A DNA stretch of 7,097 nucleotides from Gammaproteobacteria bacterium. Its GTDB lineage: Bacteria; Pseudomonadota; Gammaproteobacteria; QOAV01. Location: contig JALXFQ010000125.1 in NCBI GenBank assembly GCA_027067235.1, positions 1 to 7,097 of the forward strand, read 5' to 3'. A program made the translations under genes and the position numbers. Of this stretch, positions 5,816-7,097 are shown one piece after another (within the stretch, counting starts at the first letter, position 1; each line of letters begins with the position of its first letter). Below the pieces are notes generated by a model, which saw only the letters and a list, made by a program, of their open reading frames with translations, was not told the origin of the DNA and ran no database searches.

Positions 5816-5892
5816 CGGATGTTTACCGTATTCCCCGTAGGGTGCGGTGAGGAACGAACCGCACCGGTCGCGCAACAATATACGAACATCCG
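5816..5892. repeat. Nested two-arm inverted repeat
   Basis: The outer arms CGGATGTT (5816-5823) and AACATCCG (5885-5892) are perfectly complementary over eight bases. After a three-base bulge on the left, CGTAT (5827-5831) pairs with ATACG (5880-5884). Inside lies a second perfect eight-base stem, GGTGCGGT (5841-5848) with ACCGCACC (5858-5865), over a nine-base loop. Nested arms like these could mark a small nonautonomous palindromic element. They could also be an inner repeat inserted into an older hairpin, or a bidirectional transcript-end structure for the convergent genes. No open reading frame or clear target-site duplication is visible. Confidence 0.5.
5838..5865 (+). repeat. Dispersed palindromic repeat, copy A
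   Basis: This is the inner hairpin of the nested element. It reads TAGGGTGCGGTGAG, a short spacer, then CGAACCGCACC. It shares the words CGGTGAG (5845-5851) and CGAACCGCA (5855-5863), in the same order, with the reverse complement of a second copy at 5946-5973. Repeats of this look (TAGGGTGCGG...CCGCACC) resemble REP-like intergenic palindromes I associate with many gammaproteobacterial genomes; that match is from memory and was not searched. Confidence 0.55.
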
Positions 5893-5905
5893 TCGGCATT
5901 GTTGT

Positions 5906-5935
5906 GGAGGCACACTCTCACAAGCCCTTGCCTCC
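5906..5935. repeat. GGAGGCA/TGCCTCC inverted repeat
   Basis: GGAGGCA (5906-5912) and TGCCTCC (5929-5935) are perfect seven-base complements separated by 16 bases. It sits between repeat copies A and B in the gap between two convergent genes. No T-tract follows closely on either strand. Its role is unknown. Confidence 0.4.
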
Positions 5936-5945
5936 GTTCACGATT

Positions 5946-5973
5946 GATGCGGTTCGCAAGGCTCACCGGCATC
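5946..5973 (-). repeat. Dispersed palindromic repeat, copy B (inverted to copy A)
   Basis: GATGC-GGT (5946-5953) pairs with ACC-G-GCATC (5965-5973), eight pairs with one unpaired G at 5968, over an 11-base loop. Read on the minus strand it contains CGGTGAG followed by CGAACCGCA, as in copy A, but with five bases between the words instead of three. The two copies therefore lie in opposite orientation about 80 bases apart. Confidence 0.5.
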
Positions 5974-5977
5974 CTGC

Positions 5978-6005
5978 AGGGCGGATACAAGCGCTATCGG
6001 GCGGG
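5978..6005. repeat. GGGCGGATA repeat remnant spanning the waaA stop
   Basis: AGGGCGGATA (5978-5987) is followed by CAAGCGC and TATC (5995-5998), so GATA and TATC can pair over a seven-base loop, but the expected outer arm is replaced by a direct copy of GGGCGG (5999-6004). This looks like a degraded member of the GGGCGGAT...ATCCGCC type of palindrome also seen after the CobW gene. The waaA stop codon (5994-5996, minus strand) lies inside it, so the last few WaaA residues may derive from the repeat. Confidence 0.35.
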
Positions 6006-7097
6006 TGAACTCTCCCCCTGCGAACGCAATATTTCTTCCAGCAGCGCCAGAGTACGTTCCAGCGCGCCGCGGTTTTCCTGTACGAGTTTTTTACCTTTTT
6101 CGCCGATTTCGAAGCGCAGTTCGGGGTCGCCGAGGAGCTGGTCGAGTACGTTGGCGAGTTCGTCCACGGTTTGTACGCGGATGCCAGCGCCGCGTTCTTC
6201 CACGAACTGCGATATTTCACGAAAATTGAAAGTATGCGGGCCAAACACCACCGGCACGCCGACGGCGCAGGGTTCGAGCATGTTGTGGCCGCCGGTTTTG
6301 ACCAGGCTGCCGCCGACGAAGGCCACGTCGGACGCGGCGTAGAGCAGTTGCAGTTCGCCCATGGTGTCACCGATGTACACATCCACATCGGGGGCGAGGA
6401 AGCCGGGGCCGTCGCTGCGGCGGGCCACTTCCCAGCCCTGTTTCTGCACCAGTCTGGCCACTGCGGCAAAACGTTCCGGGTGGCGCGGCGCAATGACCAG
6501 TAACAGGTCCGGCCGGTTTTTCTTCACGGCGGCATAGGCCTTGAGGATGAGCTTTTCCTCGCCTTCGCGGGTGCTGGCGGCAAGCCAGATGGGGCGGTCG
6601 TTACCCCACTGGTGGCGCTGGATTTGCGCCATTTCCTGCAAGCTGGGAGCGAGATCCATTTCGAACTTGATGCTGCCGGTGACGTGGACGCGCTCCGGTG
6701 ACGCGCCCAGCTGTCTGACGCGGCGGGCGTCCTGCCGCGACTGCGTGGCAAACACGCTGACCCACTGTACCACCTGGTTGATCAGCTTGCGAAATTTCAG
6801 ATAGCCGCGCAGGGAGCGTTCGGACAAGCGCACGTTGGCACAGAAAACCGGAATATCCCGATCAAAGCAGGCCTTGAACTGATTGGGCCATAGCTCGGTT
6901 TCCATGATGATGGCGACGCGGGGATTGACGCGTTTCAGAAACCGCCGCACCGCGCCAGGCGTATCGTAGGGCGCATAACAGTGCGCCACGCGCTCGCCCA
7001 GCAGCAGCCCGACCTGTTCCGAACCGGTGGGCGTCATGGTTGTAACCAGTACGCGCTGGTCCGGCCAGCGTTGCATCAGCGCCTCCACCAGCGGACG
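5994..7097 (-). CDS. waaA: Kdo (lipid A) transferase WaaA, 5' end missing
   Basis: The gene runs leftward and its start lies beyond the right edge; 367 C-terminal residues are visible. WaaA (KdtA) transfers Kdo sugars from CMP-Kdo to lipid IVA at the inner membrane, building the lipopolysaccharide inner core. Visible motifs in order are VTTMTPTGSEQ, CYAPYDTPGAVRRFL, IMETELWPN, ANVRLSERS, VTGSIKFEM, WLAASTREGEE, APRHPERF, GDTMGELQLLY, FVGGSLVKTGGHNMLEP and FGPHTFNF; the last blocks form the CMP-Kdo-binding C-terminal half. Compared with the 425-residue E. coli enzyme, about 58 residues are missing, including the membrane anchor and the catalytic Glu of the SVGE motif, which would lie just outside the window. 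An in-frame GTG at 7088 is not the true start because the frame stays open and homologous to the edge. The gene converges on the CobW gene with 231 bases between them. Confidence 0.96.
   Translation of the reverse strand, partial: RPLVEALMQRWPDQRVLVTTMTPTGSEQVGLLLGERVAHCYAPYDTPGAVRRFLKRVNPRVAIIMETELWPNQFKACFDRDIPVFCANVRLSERSLRGYLKFRKLINQVVQWVSVFATQSRQDARRVRQLGASPERVHVTGSIKFEMDLAPSLQEMAQIQRHQWGNDRPIWLAASTREGEEKLILKAYAAVKKNRPDLLLVIAPRHPERFAAVARLVQKQGWEVARRSDGPGFLAPDVDVYIGDTMGELQLLYAASDVAFVGGSLVKTGGHNMLEPCAVGVPVVFGPHTFNFREISQFVEERGAGIRVQTVDELANVLDQLLGDPELRFEIGEKGKKLVQENRGALERTLALLEEILRSQGESSPAR

Noticed and set aside
5899..6342. Plus-strand frame of about 147 codons in the gap and opposite waaA
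   Set aside because: Ser/Arg/Pro-rich shadow starting in the palindrome cluster and running antisense to a clear waaA.
7086..7088. GTG as the start of a shortened waaA
   Set aside because: Homology and open frame continue to the window edge; the gene is cut by the window, not truncated.

Overview
The window looks like housekeeping chromosome from a Gram-negative gammaproteobacterium of moderately high GC. The evidence is an EnvC-type cell-division murein hydrolase activator, the YicC RNase, the core set gmk, rpoZ and spoT, and the lipopolysaccharide Kdo transferase WaaA. A single bifunctional SpoT with intact hydrolase residues fits this group. The gene order differs from the enteric gmk-rpoZ-spoT-trmH-recG arrangement, so a non-enteric lineage is likely. 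I cannot name a genus. I see no phage, transposase, CRISPR, tRNA or rRNA gene.

Layout, plus strand, bases 1-5762: the 3' end of an envC-like gene (1-192); yicC (209-1072); gmk (start most likely a TTG at 1065, inside the yicC 3' end, ending 1616); a secreted CAP/SCP-domain protein (1660-2259) sitting between gmk and rpoZ; a 119-base gap with a consensus TATAAT -10 and a GC-rich discriminator; rpoZ (2379-2696); spoT (start 2626 or 2665, overlapping rpoZ, ending 4851); and a CobW/G3E-family GTPase (4851-5762) whose ATG shares one base with the spoT stop. Minus strand: waaA (5994 to beyond 7097), convergent with the plus-strand block and cut by the window edge. The 231-base convergent gap between the CobW gene and waaA is packed with short palindromes, including two oppositely oriented copies of one repeat family and a two-arm nested inverted repeat.

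Functionally the centre of the window is nucleotide signalling. Gmk makes GDP from GMP, SpoT makes and degrades (p)ppGpp from GTP/GDP, and omega (RpoZ) forms part of a ppGpp site on RNA polymerase; the omega N-terminal MAR residues are present here. The points most worth a second look are the CAP gene inserted in this conserved neighbourhood, the forced rpoZ/spoT overlap with a basic SpoT N-terminal extension, a CobW metallochaperone apparently translationally coupled to spoT, a possible ppGpp-sensitive promoter driving the ppGpp enzyme, and the palindrome cluster. I found no clear previously undescribed multi-gene system.
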